A DNA stretch of 11,179 bases from assembly GCA_964561525.1 (NCBI GenBank), contig CAZLPY010000032.1, positions 1-11,179 of the forward strand, in the 5' to 3' direction. The notes beneath the pieces were generated by a model. The model made no database searches. It saw only the letters and a program-made list of their open reading frames with translations, and was not told the DNA's origin. Both the position numbers and the translations under genes were made by a program. The stretch is from CAZLPY01 sp964561525 (GTDB lineage Bacteria > Patescibacteriota > UBA1384 > CAJBMM01). Shown one piece after another: positions 1 through 6,578 of this stretch; within the stretch, counting starts at the first letter, position 1, and each line of letters begins with the position of its first letter.

Positions 1-3000
1 GTGCCGGAGGTACAATCGCTCGGATTGGTCCAGGTCAGCACAATGGTGCCGCCGCTGCCAAGATCTGAAGCCGCAACTCCGGTTGGCGGGCTGGGTGGTG
101 TCGTGCATGACGAGCTCGATGAGGAACTGCCAGAGGATGAACCAGAAGTTGATCCGGATGACGAACCCGATGATGAGCCGCTACTTGAACCAGAGGTAGA
201 TCCCCCAGTCGTCGCAGTGGTAAGCGTGATAACAATACTAGCTGTTCCAGTTTGATTACTTATATCATGGGCGGTCATGACGATCGTATTGGCTCCATCG
301 TTCAGCGGAATAGAGGCCGTCCAGGATGTGGTACCGGTGGCGGTGCCGGATTGGCCGGTGGTTGAGTTTGCCCACGTTACGGATGTCACGGCGATATCGT
401 CCGCGGCTGTTCCGGCAAGATTGGTTGGGGTAGCAGTGACCGAAGCGGTCGGTGGCGGTGGCGTCACAATCGTAATGGTGGGCGGCGCATCACTGCTCCC
501 ATTCGTACCATTGCCAAATCCGGGGGGAATGGTGATGCTTGTGGTATAGGTGCAGTTGCCATACTCCACAATTCCTTCATCGCCATTAAAAGCCCCGAAG
601 GTGTAGGAAGCTTGGGTAACGGTTGACCAGACTGCTCCCTCATCAGCTATTTCGTAAGCGGACAAGTTGGCGGTATCGTTCACAGCAGTGTCTGCTGCTG
701 GATCGTACATCGCGATAGTATCCGCCCCAAAAACCCCTAACGCATATCCGCCAAAGTTAAATATCTTATTTTGAATCGGATCAAAAACCGCTGCCGCATT
801 AGAAGTGGGGGTTGGTAGCGTGGCCGATTTGGTCGTGAGGGTGTCAGAGGCTGTATTATATTGAAGAATCTGGTTCAATCTGCCCCCACTATCGCCGCCA
901 CCAAGTAGATAGGCTAAGTTATTGGTGCTGTCCCAGACAGCGCTAATCCCATATCGAGCTGTCGGCAGGGTAGCCGATTTTGTACTTACTGTGTCGGTTG
1001 CTGGATTGTACTCTAAGATCTGGTTAAGGTAACTACTATTATCTTCGCCGCCAAAAATATAGGCTTTGTTAGTAACGGTACTCCACACTGCCGCCATCGA
1101 GTCACGGGGGCTCGGCAAAGTAGCCGATTTGAGCGTGACGGTGTTAGTGGCAATATCGTATTCTACGATTTGGTCGGCATCATATAGCGTACTACCGGGG
1201 CGCGTACTTCCGCCGAAAATATAAATTTTATTGTTAGCGTCATCGATCACGGCCGCATGATATGCTAATCCATTAGGAAGCACTGCAGATTTAGTCACCG
1301 CAATGTTGGTGACCGGATCCCACTCTACAATATCGTTCTCAAAGTACGAATCGCGCTGGCCACTGATAATGTAGGCTTTCTGCTGAGTAGTTGACCAAAC
1401 CGCCACCGTATCTTCTCGTCGATCTGGCAGCGAACGGGTGATCACGCTGTTGGCTATTGGATTAAACACAACTGTGGTGCCAAAGGTCGTGTTGCCTAAT
1501 CCATCATACCCACCGAAAAGATAGGCTTCCTTATTGGTTGGGTTCCAGGCGGAAGACATGTAATTACGTTCGGAGGGCAACTCGTACGGTTTGACGTCGA
1601 GGTGGTCGGTCGCCGGATTGTAGGCATAAAAACTTTTCGAGAAGTCAAGCGGAGATGGCCCGCGGACGTTCGGATAGGGTGGCACATCGCCGCTGCCACC
1701 GGCAATATAACCTAAATTATCGACGGTGCTCCAGATAGCAGTCGTACCCTGCAAATGGAAAGGTAATGTGGTTGATTTCGTGGCCAGCGTATTGGTGGCC
1801 GGATTGTATTCGTGAATAGTATCAAAGGTCGTGTTAAAGAAGCCACTGTCGTAGTTAAAGCCCCCAACAACGTAAGCTTTACTGTTTACCGCGTCCCAAA
1901 AGGCCGATGAGCCAGCCAGGGTAGTTGGTAGGGTTGTGGTCATGGACGTCAATGTGTCGGTGGCCGGATTGTACTCGAGGATGTCGTTATAGGTGGTTTG
2001 GGGATCCATAAAGACATCACTAAACCCACCAAAAATATAAAACTTTTGCTGCGTCGGGCTCCAAACAGCACTGGTCAGATAACGACCGCTTGGCAGCACC
2101 GCCGTTTTGGTGGCAACGGTGTCGGTGGCCGGATTGTACTCCAGTATTTCAGCAGTCGGACCGCTATTAGTTTCGCCACCAAAAATGTAGGCTTTGTTAT
2201 TGACGGTATCGAAGCCGGCCGAGGTACCAGTGCGCTCAGTGGGCAGAGCACCTCCCATTAAAGCATACGCTTTAGCGGTCGGATCGAAACGGTAAATGCT
2301 ATTAGTGGGAACACCCGAGAAATCGCCACCGAAGATATAGGCGTGGCTATCGTTGGGATTCCAAACCGCAGACGTCTCAGCACCTGATGTCCCCCACTGA
2401 GGAATTTTATCGAAAGTGAGCGACTTGAGCTTAACAGAATTTGCGCCGTTACACGTATTGGTAACGGTTTGCCAGGTATTGGTGCCGCTGTGGTTAATTA
2501 ATACATAATCGAGTGTCGGTGTAACGCTGGTATCAGTCGTGCTAAAATCGGCTTGGATGCACAGACTGGTAGAGTTATCGAGCAAGGTGATGTCAGTGGT
2601 TAAGCCAGTCGCGCAAGTGGCATCGGTACTAAAACGGACGGTCAAAGTTTGGCCGTTCAGCGTTTTGTTGACGGTCGCGCTTTGCCAATCAACCGGGTCG
2701 CCGTTTGGAGTATAAACAATCTTGGCCGTGCCGGAAGAGGGGTAGGTATCAGTGCCTTGATTGTACTCAACGATCTTGTCTAGGTTAGCATTACCGTCAA
2801 AGCCGCCAAAGATGTAATGCCGGGTGTTGTTGGTATCAAAAATCGCCGAGATGCCGGTGCGAGGTGAGGGTAAATTAGCGCCATCGCCCAATGGAGAATA
2901 ACTACTACGGCTATCAATGTCATCGCTGAGCGGATAATACTCCAAGATAACGTCAGTGAGCGCAGTCTGGTTTTTTTTGCCACCAAACAGGATGGCCCGG

Positions 3001-3962
3001 TTATGCACCGGATCCCAGGTAGCGGCAGCGTCATTTTGGTAAATCGGTAGGGTGCTCGATTTGGTGGTGACGGTGTCACCGACCGGATCGTATTCCAAGA
3101 TTTGGTTCGTAGGCGCACTCGAATTCCAGCCGCCAAAGATGTAGGCCTTACCGTTGGCGGTGCTCCAGATGGCCGTGGCACTGTAGAGGTTATCGGGTAG
3201 GGTTGAAGGCTTAGTGGTAATGGAATCGGCAGCGGTATCGTACTCGTAAATAGCGTTGTTACTGCTGCCACCAAAGATATAGGCTTTGTTGTTAGTGGTG
3301 TCGAAAACGGCCATCTCTTGACCAACAGCGGTTGGCAACAGGGCGGTTTGAGTGGTCATAGTATCGGTAGCGGGATTATATTTTTCTATCGCATCGGTTG
3401 AACCACCAATGTAGCCACCAAAGATGTAAGCACAGCCACCCCCGCAGCCACTACCGGGCCGGTCGCGTCCATCCCACACCGCTGCCATATAAAAGTTCGG
3501 CGCCGGCAGAGTGGCAGTTTTGGTAACCACGGCAGCGGTGCCAGGGTTGTATTCGATAACCTGATCGGTTGAACCTGAATCCGTTTGGCCGCCAAAGATG
3601 TAAGCCTTGTTGTTGGTGGTGTCGAACACGCTCGCGGTGCCGTAGCGCCCACTGGGCAAAACCTCGCTTTTGGTAGTCACCGATTCACCGCCACCGGCTA
3701 GTCCAAGGGTGATACTGCCAGCAATGGCGCGGGTACCAGAGTGGCTCCAGGTATTAAAATCGGTAGTGGTGGTCCAGGTTTTCGAAGCTGCCTTTGAAGA
3801 GGGAGCGAGGAGCGCCAGTATCAACGGTGCTATCACCAGACCCACGATCAGTGCGCCGATGCGAACTGGAGTCTTGTTGAATGCACGCTGGTAGGTACGA
3901 GTAATAGTGCGGGCAATCGCAGGAGCACTGATAGAATCTACCATGCGTATGTGTTTGATCAT
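1..3962 (-). CDS. Giant secreted kelch-repeat protein with Ig-like and FN3-like domains (N-terminal 1320 residues, runs off left edge)
   Basis: An uninterrupted minus-strand reading frame runs from an ATG at 3962-3960 to the window edge with no stop. Residues 1-34 are a basic N-terminal extension, 35-53 a hydrophobic segment (GALIVGLVIAPLILALLAP), followed by SSKAAS, which looks like a signal-peptidase site; export is therefore likely. From about residue 98 there are 18 units of roughly 50 residues with the pattern LP...R...AVW/F-D...N-KAYIFGG...ILEYNPATDT...TK, typical of kelch beta-propeller blades. Six precede and twelve follow a non-kelch insert at about 405-517. Blade 18 is degenerate. 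Then come an Ig-like domain (about 1140-1235), a Ser/Gly linker (about 1252-1282) and the start of an FN3-like domain (VLTWTNPSDC). Kelch propellers usually bind proteins or glycans; a cell-surface adhesion role is inference. An internal ATG at codon 7 is an alternative start. Confidence 0.9.
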   Translation of the reverse strand, partial: MIKHIRMVDSISAPAIARTITRTYQRAFNKTPVRIGALIVGLVIAPLILALLAPSSKAASKTWTTTTDFNTWSHSGTRAIAGSITLGLAGGGESVTTKSEVLPSGRYGTASVFDTTNNKAYIFGGQTDSGSTDQVIEYNPGTAAVVTKTATLPAPNFYMAAVWDGRDRPGSGCGGGCAYIFGGYIGGSTDAIEKYNPATDTMTTQTALLPTAVGQEMAVFDTTNNKAYIFGGSSNNAIYEYDTAADSITTKPSTLPDNLYSATAIWSTANGKAYIFGGWNSSAPTNQILEYDPVGDTVTTKSSTLPIYQNDAAATWDPVHNRAILFGGKKNQTALTDVILEYYPLSDDIDSRSSYSPLGDGANLPSPRTGISAIFDTNNTRHYIFGGFDGNANLDKIVEYNQGTDTYPSSGTAKIVYTPNGDPVDWQSATVNKTLNGQTLTVRFSTDATCATGLTTDITLLDNSTSLCIQADFSTTDTSVTPTLDYVLINHSGTNTWQTVTNTCNGANSVKLKSLTFDKIPQWGTSGAETSAVWNPNDSHAYIFGGDFSGVPTNSIYRFDPTAKAYALMGGALPTERTGTSAGFDTVNNKAYIFGGETNSGPTAEILEYNPATDTVATKTAVLPSGRYLTSAVWSPTQQKFYIFGGFSDVFMDPQTTYNDILEYNPATDTLTSMTTTLPTTLAGSSAFWDAVNSKAYVVGGFNYDSGFFNTTFDTIHEYNPATNTLATKSTTLPFHLQGTTAIWSTVDNLGYIAGGSGDVPPYPNVRGPSPLDFSKSFYAYNPATDHLDVKPYELPSERNYMSSAWNPTNKEAYLFGGYDGLGNTTFGTTVVFNPIANSVITRSLPDRREDTVAVWSTTQQKAYIISGQRDSYFENDIVEWDPVTNIAVTKSAVLPNGLAYHAAVIDDANNKIYIFGGSTRPGSTLYDADQIVEYDIATNTVTLKSATLPSPRDSMAAVWSTVTNKAYIFGGEDNSSYLNQILEYNPATDTVSTKSATLPTARYGISAVWDSTNNLAYLLGGGDSGGRLNQILQYNTASDTLTTKSATLPTPTSNAAAVFDPIQNKIFNFGGYALGVFGADTIAMYDPAADTAVNDTANLSAYEIADEGAVWSTVTQASYTFGAFNGDEGIVEYGNCTYTTSITIPPGFGNGTNGSSDAPPTITIVTPPPPTASVTATPTNLAGTAADDIAVTSVTWANSTTGQSGTATGTTSWTASIPLNDGANTIVMTAHDISNQTGTASIVITLTTATTGGSTSGSSSGSSSGSSSGSTSGSSSGSSSSSSSCTTPPSPPTGVAASDLGSGGTIVLTWTNPSDCTSG

Positions 3963-3968
3963 GATTGT

Positions 3969-3997
3969 TCTCTAGTCAATTATGCTCTTTTTGTCAT
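3969..3997 (-). promoter_or_regulatory. Possible promoter of the kelch gene, leaderless layout
   Basis: On the minus strand an ATGACA box (3997-3992, five of six matches to TTGACA) lies 17 bases before TAGAGA (3974-3969), which is six bases before the ATG. The -10 box is poor, lacking the usual final T, so this is tentative. The layout matches the better leaderless promoters at 4436-4464 and 5277-5305. Confidence 0.35.
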
Positions 3998-4045
3998 TTC
4001 GAGCTGTGACGTTTGTTTGATCTGACACGTCATAAATAGAGCATA
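3981..4045. repeat. Nested short inverted repeats upstream of the kelch gene
   Basis: TATGCTCT (3981-3988) is repeated inverted as AGAGCATA (4038-4045). Between them TGACG (4007-4011) is inverted as CGTCA (4028-4032). The two pairs do not share one centre, so they are not a single clean hairpin. They could be operator half-sites for the kelch gene or chance. Confidence 0.3.
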
Positions 4046-4079
4046 TCACATCACGCGCTGGCCCAGATAGACATTAGCT

Positions 4080-4107
4080 AAAAACATCCGAATGTTCGGA
4101 TGTTTTT
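4080..4107 (-). terminator. Intrinsic terminator of the small His-rich gene
   Basis: A perfect stem (AAAAACATCCG against CGGATGTTTTT, loop of six) ends in a run of T on the minus strand, 30 bases after the stop of the 4137-4328 gene. It separates that gene from the kelch gene. Being symmetric, it may act in both directions. Confidence 0.8.
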
Positions 4108-4136
4108 AGCGGTAATACACATAGTATTGCATTCTT

Positions 4137-4328
4137 TTATATACCGGTCGGTTGATCGTCGTGCCCTTCGCCGGGAGCATGGTCGTGACCAGTGTGATCG
4201 TCGCCGTCAGGCATTACTGGAGCTGGTGCGGGTGGCAGCATAGCAGGAGCAGCCGGCGGAGTGGCTGGCATCGCGCCTCCCATTCCATCGCCTTGCATCG
4301 GCGCCTGCGGTGTGTTCATATCGTCCAT
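4137..4328 (-). CDS. Small Pro/Met/Ala-rich protein with a His/Asp-rich tail (63 aa)
   Basis: Not recognised as a named family. The start is supported by AAAGGTGGTGAT, one mismatch from the full anti-Shine-Dalgarno complement, just upstream of the ATG, and by a TATACT -10 box at 4364-4359. The protein is low complexity: Met, Gly, Pro and Ala dominate residues 1-40 and the C-terminal third is acidic with five histidines (DDHTGHDHAPGEGHDD). There is no signal peptide or membrane segment. The tail resembles metal-binding His/Asp stretches; metal binding is inference. A strong terminator follows (4080-4107), so it is transcribed alone. Promoter, ribosome site and terminator together make a real gene likely despite the small size. 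Confidence 0.75.
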   Translation of the reverse strand: MDDMNTPQAPMQGDGMGGAMPATPPAAPAMLPPAPAPVMPDGDDHTGHDHAPGEGHDDQPTGI

Positions 4329-4358
4329 CTAAAAATCACCACCTTTCGTTTTACTACC

Positions 4359-4364
4359 AGTATA
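4359..4364 (-). promoter_or_regulatory. -10 box for the small His-rich gene
   Basis: TATACT on the minus strand, about 30 bases before the ATG at 4328. No good -35 box is seen 17 bases upstream (TAGAAA). It leaves a leader of roughly 24 bases carrying the strong Shine-Dalgarno site. Confidence 0.5.
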
Positions 4365-4435
4365 GCCAAAACATCCCGCCCTTTCTAATTACATCTAATT
4401 GGACTGATTTGTCATATTGGTGTTATGAGGCTGAT

Positions 4436-4464
4436 TTGACCGATCCGGCCACTTTGCCTACACT
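4436..4464 (+). promoter_or_regulatory. Promoter of the 54-aa membrane protein, leaderless
   Basis: TTGACC (4436-4441), a 17-base spacer and TACACT (4459-4464), followed by six bases and then the ATG at 4471. Transcription would start at or within a base of the ATG, leaving no room for a ribosome-binding site, and none is seen. Confidence 0.75.
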
Positions 4465-4470
4465 AATTGT

Positions 4471-4635
4471 ATGGCCGATGAAAAAAAGTACGGGTATGGA
4501 AAGCGCCCAGTGTGGCAATGGGTAGTGATTTACTTGGTGGTAGCAGCAGTGCTCTACGGAGTGGTTTACTACTTCTATGCTAAGCGCAGCGGAAGCTCCT
4601 CGGGGAGCGGCAGTACCACCTCCTCACCGTATTAA
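4471..4635 (+). CDS. Small single-pass membrane protein, YGYGKRP/WQW type (54 aa)
   Basis: Fifty-four codons: MADEKKYGYGKRPVWQW, then a hydrophobic helix rich in Val, Tyr and Ala (about residues 17-36, VVIYLVVAAVLYGVVYYFYA), then KR and a Ser/Gly/Thr tail. The charge pattern predicts one membrane helix. Small proteins with a similar YGYGKRP...WQW start are, from memory, common in Saccharibacteria and related CPR genomes with no known function. A well-formed promoter places the transcript start on the ATG. The gene converges on msrA across the shared terminator at 4659-4683. Confidence that it is coding is high; the role is unknown. Confidence 0.75.
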   Translation: MADEKKYGYGKRPVWQWVVIYLVVAAVLYGVVYYFYAKRSGSSSGSGSTTSSPY

Positions 4636-4658
4636 CTATTATTAGAGTTCGACGCTTA

Positions 4659-4683
4659 AAAAAGCGAGTTCTATTCGCTTTTT
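4659..4683. terminator. Bidirectional terminator between the 54-aa gene and msrA
   Basis: The stem AAAAAGCGA (4659-4667) pairs with TCGCTTTTT (4675-4683) around a seven-base loop, giving a T tract on either strand. The msrA stop codon lies in the loop and its last codons (Lys-Ser-Glu) form one arm, so the terminator is partly coding. Confidence 0.8.
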
Positions 4684-5207
4684 AGTAGTGGCGCAAATTT
4701 TTGCCGTAACTTGGCGATTTTTGGATCGATTATGGCCGTGCAATACGGTGCATTTGGATTGTCGTTGTAGTAGTTTTGATGGTATCCTTCGGCCTCGAAA
4801 AAGGCTTTGGCTGGCTCGATGGCCGTCACAATTGGCCCGGGGAAGATGTGCTGCTCGTCCAGCTCTTTTTTTATGCTTTGAGCGGCTTGAAGTTGCTCCG
4901 ACGAATGGTAAAAAATAACCGAGCGGTACTGCGAGCCAACGTCCGCTCCCTGCCGATTCATGGTAGTTGGGTTATGGGTGGTAAAAAATACTTCGAGCAG
5001 CTGTTTGTAAGAGATTATTGACGGATCAAATGCTACTTGGGCTACTTCAACGTGACCACTGGCGCCGCTCGAAACTTGGTGGTAGTTCGGATGTTCAATC
5101 TCGCCACCCATGTATCCTGAAGTCACTTTTTCCACACCCTTAAGACGCTGAAATACCGCTTCACAGCACCAAAAACATCCGGCTCCAAACGTGGCTAGTT
5201 CTTTCAT
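4671..5207 (-). CDS. msrA: Peptide-methionine (S)-S-oxide reductase MsrA
   Basis: Reduces methionine-S-sulfoxide in proteins and free methionine back to methionine, with thioredoxin as usual reductant; cytoplasmic oxidative-damage repair. The 178-residue protein has the active-site motif GAGCFWCCE, with catalytic Cys11 and Glu16, then GHVEVAQVAFDP (51-62), HNPTTMNRQGADVGSQYRS (78-96), GYHQNYY (141-147) and a likely resolving Cys156 in APYC. GCFWC followed by Cys is slightly unusual, since many members have Gly or Thr near there. The frame stays open 27 codons further upstream, but MKELATFGAGCFW is the family's normal start and TATACT lies six bases before it, so 5207 is preferred. No MsrB domain is fused and no msrB is in the window. 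Confidence 0.96.
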   Translation of the reverse strand: MKELATFGAGCFWCCEAVFQRLKGVEKVTSGYMGGEIEHPNYHQVSSGASGHVEVAQVAFDPSIISYKQLLEVFFTTHNPTTMNRQGADVGSQYRSVIFYHSSEQLQAAQSIKKELDEQHIFPGPIVTAIEPAKAFFEAEGYHQNYYNDNPNAPYCTAIIDPKIAKLRQKFAPLLKSE

Positions 5208-5213
5208 GTCGCC

Positions 5214-5219
5214 AGTATA
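5214..5219 (-). promoter_or_regulatory. -10 box of msrA, leaderless layout
   Basis: TATACT on the minus strand, exactly six bases (GGCGAC) before the msrA ATG. The -35 region is poor at the 17-base position. The same -10/N6/ATG spacing is seen for the genes starting at 4471 and 5312. Confidence 0.6.
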
Positions 5220-5276
5220 CCACAAACGATTATGTTCCGATCCACCGGTCGAACCAATGTGTCTAATTCGACCTAT

Positions 5277-5305
5277 TTGACCTATCAAACAAATATCTCT
5301 AATCT
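5277..5305 (+). promoter_or_regulatory. Promoter of the TMEM175-family gene, leaderless
   Basis: TTGACC (5277-5282), a 17-base spacer and TAATCT (5300-5305), then six bases and an ATG at 5312. The -35 box lies in a short tandem repeat, GACCTAT twice at a nine-base period. It starts 58 bases from the msrA -10 box, so the two genes are divergently transcribed from a short shared region. Confidence 0.7.
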
Positions 5306-5311
5306 ATGTGC

Positions 5312-5935
5312 ATGACAAAACAGCAGCACCAAATTGATGATCATTCTTTCACCACCACTCGGCTTGAAACGTTTTCCGATGCCGTCATTGGCATTGCGGC
5401 AACACTATTAATTTTAGAAATTCACGTGCCAGCCCTGCATGACCCAAGCAATCACGATATCGCCAAAGCGTTGTGGGATTTAGCACCAAAATTCATCGGT
5501 TTTGCGGTTAGTTTTGTCACTATCGCCATTTTTTGGGTCAATCATCATCACTTTATGCACTCGGTCAAGCGGGTTGATCGCGGGCTGCTGTGGTACAACA
5601 ATTTTTTGCTGTTTTGGCTGGCCGGCATCCCCTTTGCGACCGCTTTTATTGGGGATTATCCGAAGCAAAGCATCGTCGTAGCCTTGTACGGGTTTGTGTT
5701 GATGATGGCGGCGCTTGCCTTTACCCTGATGATCCACCACGTATTTTTCCGGGCTCAGCTGATCCACGATCACGTCACACGGGAACTGCGGGAACGGGAA
5801 TACGCCAGGGCGCGTCTTGGCATTGTGCTGTACGGTGCGTCGGTACTGCTGGCATTCGTGCATCCCTACATTTCACTCGCCATCTTCATCGCCCTGCCGC
5901 TGTACTACTTTTTACCTCGTCAGATTGATCAATAA
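5312..5935 (+). CDS. TMEM175-family (DUF1211) integral membrane protein, probable potassium channel
   Basis: A 207-residue protein with the family signature RLETFSDAVIGIAATLLILEI at residues 17-37; the Arg and FSD triad belong to the pore helix of bacterial TMEM175 channels. Further hydrophobic segments lie at about 57-77, 95-113, 121-142, 168-184 and 186-202, giving the six helices expected of this family, which assembles as a tetramer conducting K+ in the cell membrane. The loop after helix 2 is histidine-rich (NHHHFMH). An upstream in-frame ATG at 5306 would add Met-Cys, but the promoter predicts transcription starting at about 5312, which favours the second ATG. Selectivity is inferred from family membership only. 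Confidence 0.88.
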   Translation: MTKQQHQIDDHSFTTTRLETFSDAVIGIAATLLILEIHVPALHDPSNHDIAKALWDLAPKFIGFAVSFVTIAIFWVNHHHFMHSVKRVDRGLLWYNNFLLFWLAGIPFATAFIGDYPKQSIVVALYGFVLMMAALAFTLMIHHVFFRAQLIHDHVTRELREREYARARLGIVLYGASVLLAFVHPYISLAIFIALPLYYFLPRQIDQ

Positions 5936-5941
5936 CATAAG

Positions 5942-5969
5942 ACGGACCGGAGAATGTTCTCCGGCCCGT
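5942..5969 (+). terminator. Strong hairpin after the TMEM175-family gene
   Basis: ACGG-A-CCGGAGAA pairs with TTCTCCGG-C-CCGT, a 12-bp stem with one mismatch, beginning six bases after the stop codon. There is no T tract on the plus strand, so it is either an atypical terminator, an mRNA-stabilising 3' stem, or the end of a minus-strand RNA, where CTTATGTTATT follows the stem. Confidence 0.5.
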
Positions 5970-6174
5970 TACGTCGTACTGCATTGTAGCAAACGCCTGT
6001 TCAACTGTACTATCTAAGCTGAACTGATTTCGGCCGAGTGTCTTATAGGGACTGGGATCCCGCGTGCTACCCCGCGCACCGACCGCCCCCGTGCTCCAGT
6101 TGATAGTATGATGCTATTTAACCATAATCACCCAAAAATTACAAGGCTGTGTTGAGGAGATATACATTAAAATG
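5970..6174. other. Gene-poor stretch with a GC-rich foldable core
   Basis: No convincing gene is seen. At about 6050-6101 the sequence becomes very GC-rich and has ACTGG/CCAGT outer arms and competing GTGC/GCAC pairs inside, suggesting structure. No tRNA T-arm consensus is found. Near 6162-6177 ATACATT and AATGTAT form a small inverted repeat. A 31-codon ORF from 6172 has a fair ribosome site (GAGGAG) but overlaps the terminator and the gene on the opposite strand, and is not called. Confidence 0.4.
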
Positions 6175-6213
6175 TATAAAAATAAGGCCGTGAGATGTTA
6201 TATTCTCCCGGCC
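6175..6213 (-). terminator. Intrinsic terminator of the 87-aa orphan gene
   Basis: On the minus strand GGCCG-G-GAGA pairs with TCTC-A-CGGCC across an eight-base loop (6213-6186), directly followed by TTATTTTTATA. It lies 20 bases after the stop of the 6233-6496 gene. Confidence 0.75.
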
Positions 6214-6232
6214 GAGCGACCCCGACGTACCA

Positions 6233-6496
6233 CTAGTCTGCATCACTTTCACGCCTGGATGGCTTAAGCAGCGCAATACGATAGTACTGACTGCACCACC
6301 AAATTCCTGAATCTGGATGAGATTCCTCCAGCTCTGGGACCCCGCTCCAAACCTGATCGGGACGCTCCGCAGTTGGGCGCGCCTTGCCTTTTATCTGACG
6401 CGCAACGTACAGCTGAGCGTCCTGCGGGCTTTCGAAGGTACCAACGTAGTCAACAGGATTGTTATCGGCCAATCGGATGGCAATAAACTGCGCCAT
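6233..6496 (-). CDS. Orphan soluble protein of unknown function (87 aa)
   Basis: I do not recognise the family. The protein opens MAQFIAIRLADNNPVDYVGTF, a beta-rich start, then a charged helical stretch (SPQDAQLYVARQIKGKARP), an acidic Pro/Glu segment, a Trp/Cys/Tyr-rich strand (GIWWCSQYYRIALL) and a charged tail. There is no signal peptide or membrane segment, and the length suggests a single small domain. Support is strong from context: a consensus promoter (TTGACA, 16 bases, TATAAT), a GGGGGAG ribosome site five bases before the ATG, and a terminator after the stop. It is therefore a single-gene transcript and probably well expressed. It sits in the same orientation as the 133-aa orphan upstream. 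Confidence 0.75.
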   Translation of the reverse strand: MAQFIAIRLADNNPVDYVGTFESPQDAQLYVARQIKGKARPTAERPDQVWSGVPELEESHPDSGIWWCSQYYRIALLKPSRRESDAD

Positions 6497-6528
6497 TTGA
6501 CTCCCCCTAAATCATCGACGTTACCCGA

Positions 6529-6556
6529 ATTATACATGAAATATTAATAATGTCAA
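6529..6556 (-). promoter_or_regulatory. Consensus sigma-70-type promoter of the 87-aa orphan
   Basis: On the minus strand TTGACA (6556-6551) and TATAAT (6534-6529) are both perfect, with a 16-base spacer ending in TG. The predicted leader is about 25 bases and includes GGGGGAG. This is the strongest promoter in the window. Confidence 0.88.
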
Positions 6557-6578
6557 GCAATGAGGTGCCGTTGAAGCT

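Noticed and set aside
277..549. Plus-strand ORF of 90 codons
   Set aside because: Antisense to the continuous kelch-gene frame, which has domain-level support; no ribosome site.
2780..3325. 181-codon minus-strand ORF, Pro/Ser/Thr-rich
   Set aside because: It is in another frame of the same strand as the kelch gene; repeat composition keeps the shifted frame open.
4310..4525. 71-codon plus-strand ORF
   Set aside because: Spans the divergent promoter region and the start of the 54-aa gene; no ribosome site or promoter fits.
5480..5863. 127-codon minus-strand ORF
   Set aside because: Antisense to the TMEM175-family gene, whose family motifs are clear.
6045..6105. tRNA or tRNA-like gene
   Set aside because: No T-arm consensus, acceptor stem or CCA-compatible end could be found on either strand.
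6172..6267. 31-codon plus-strand ORF with GAGGAG upstream
   Set aside because: Overlaps the minus-strand terminator and the 3' end of the 87-aa gene; the spacing is long and no promoter is evident.
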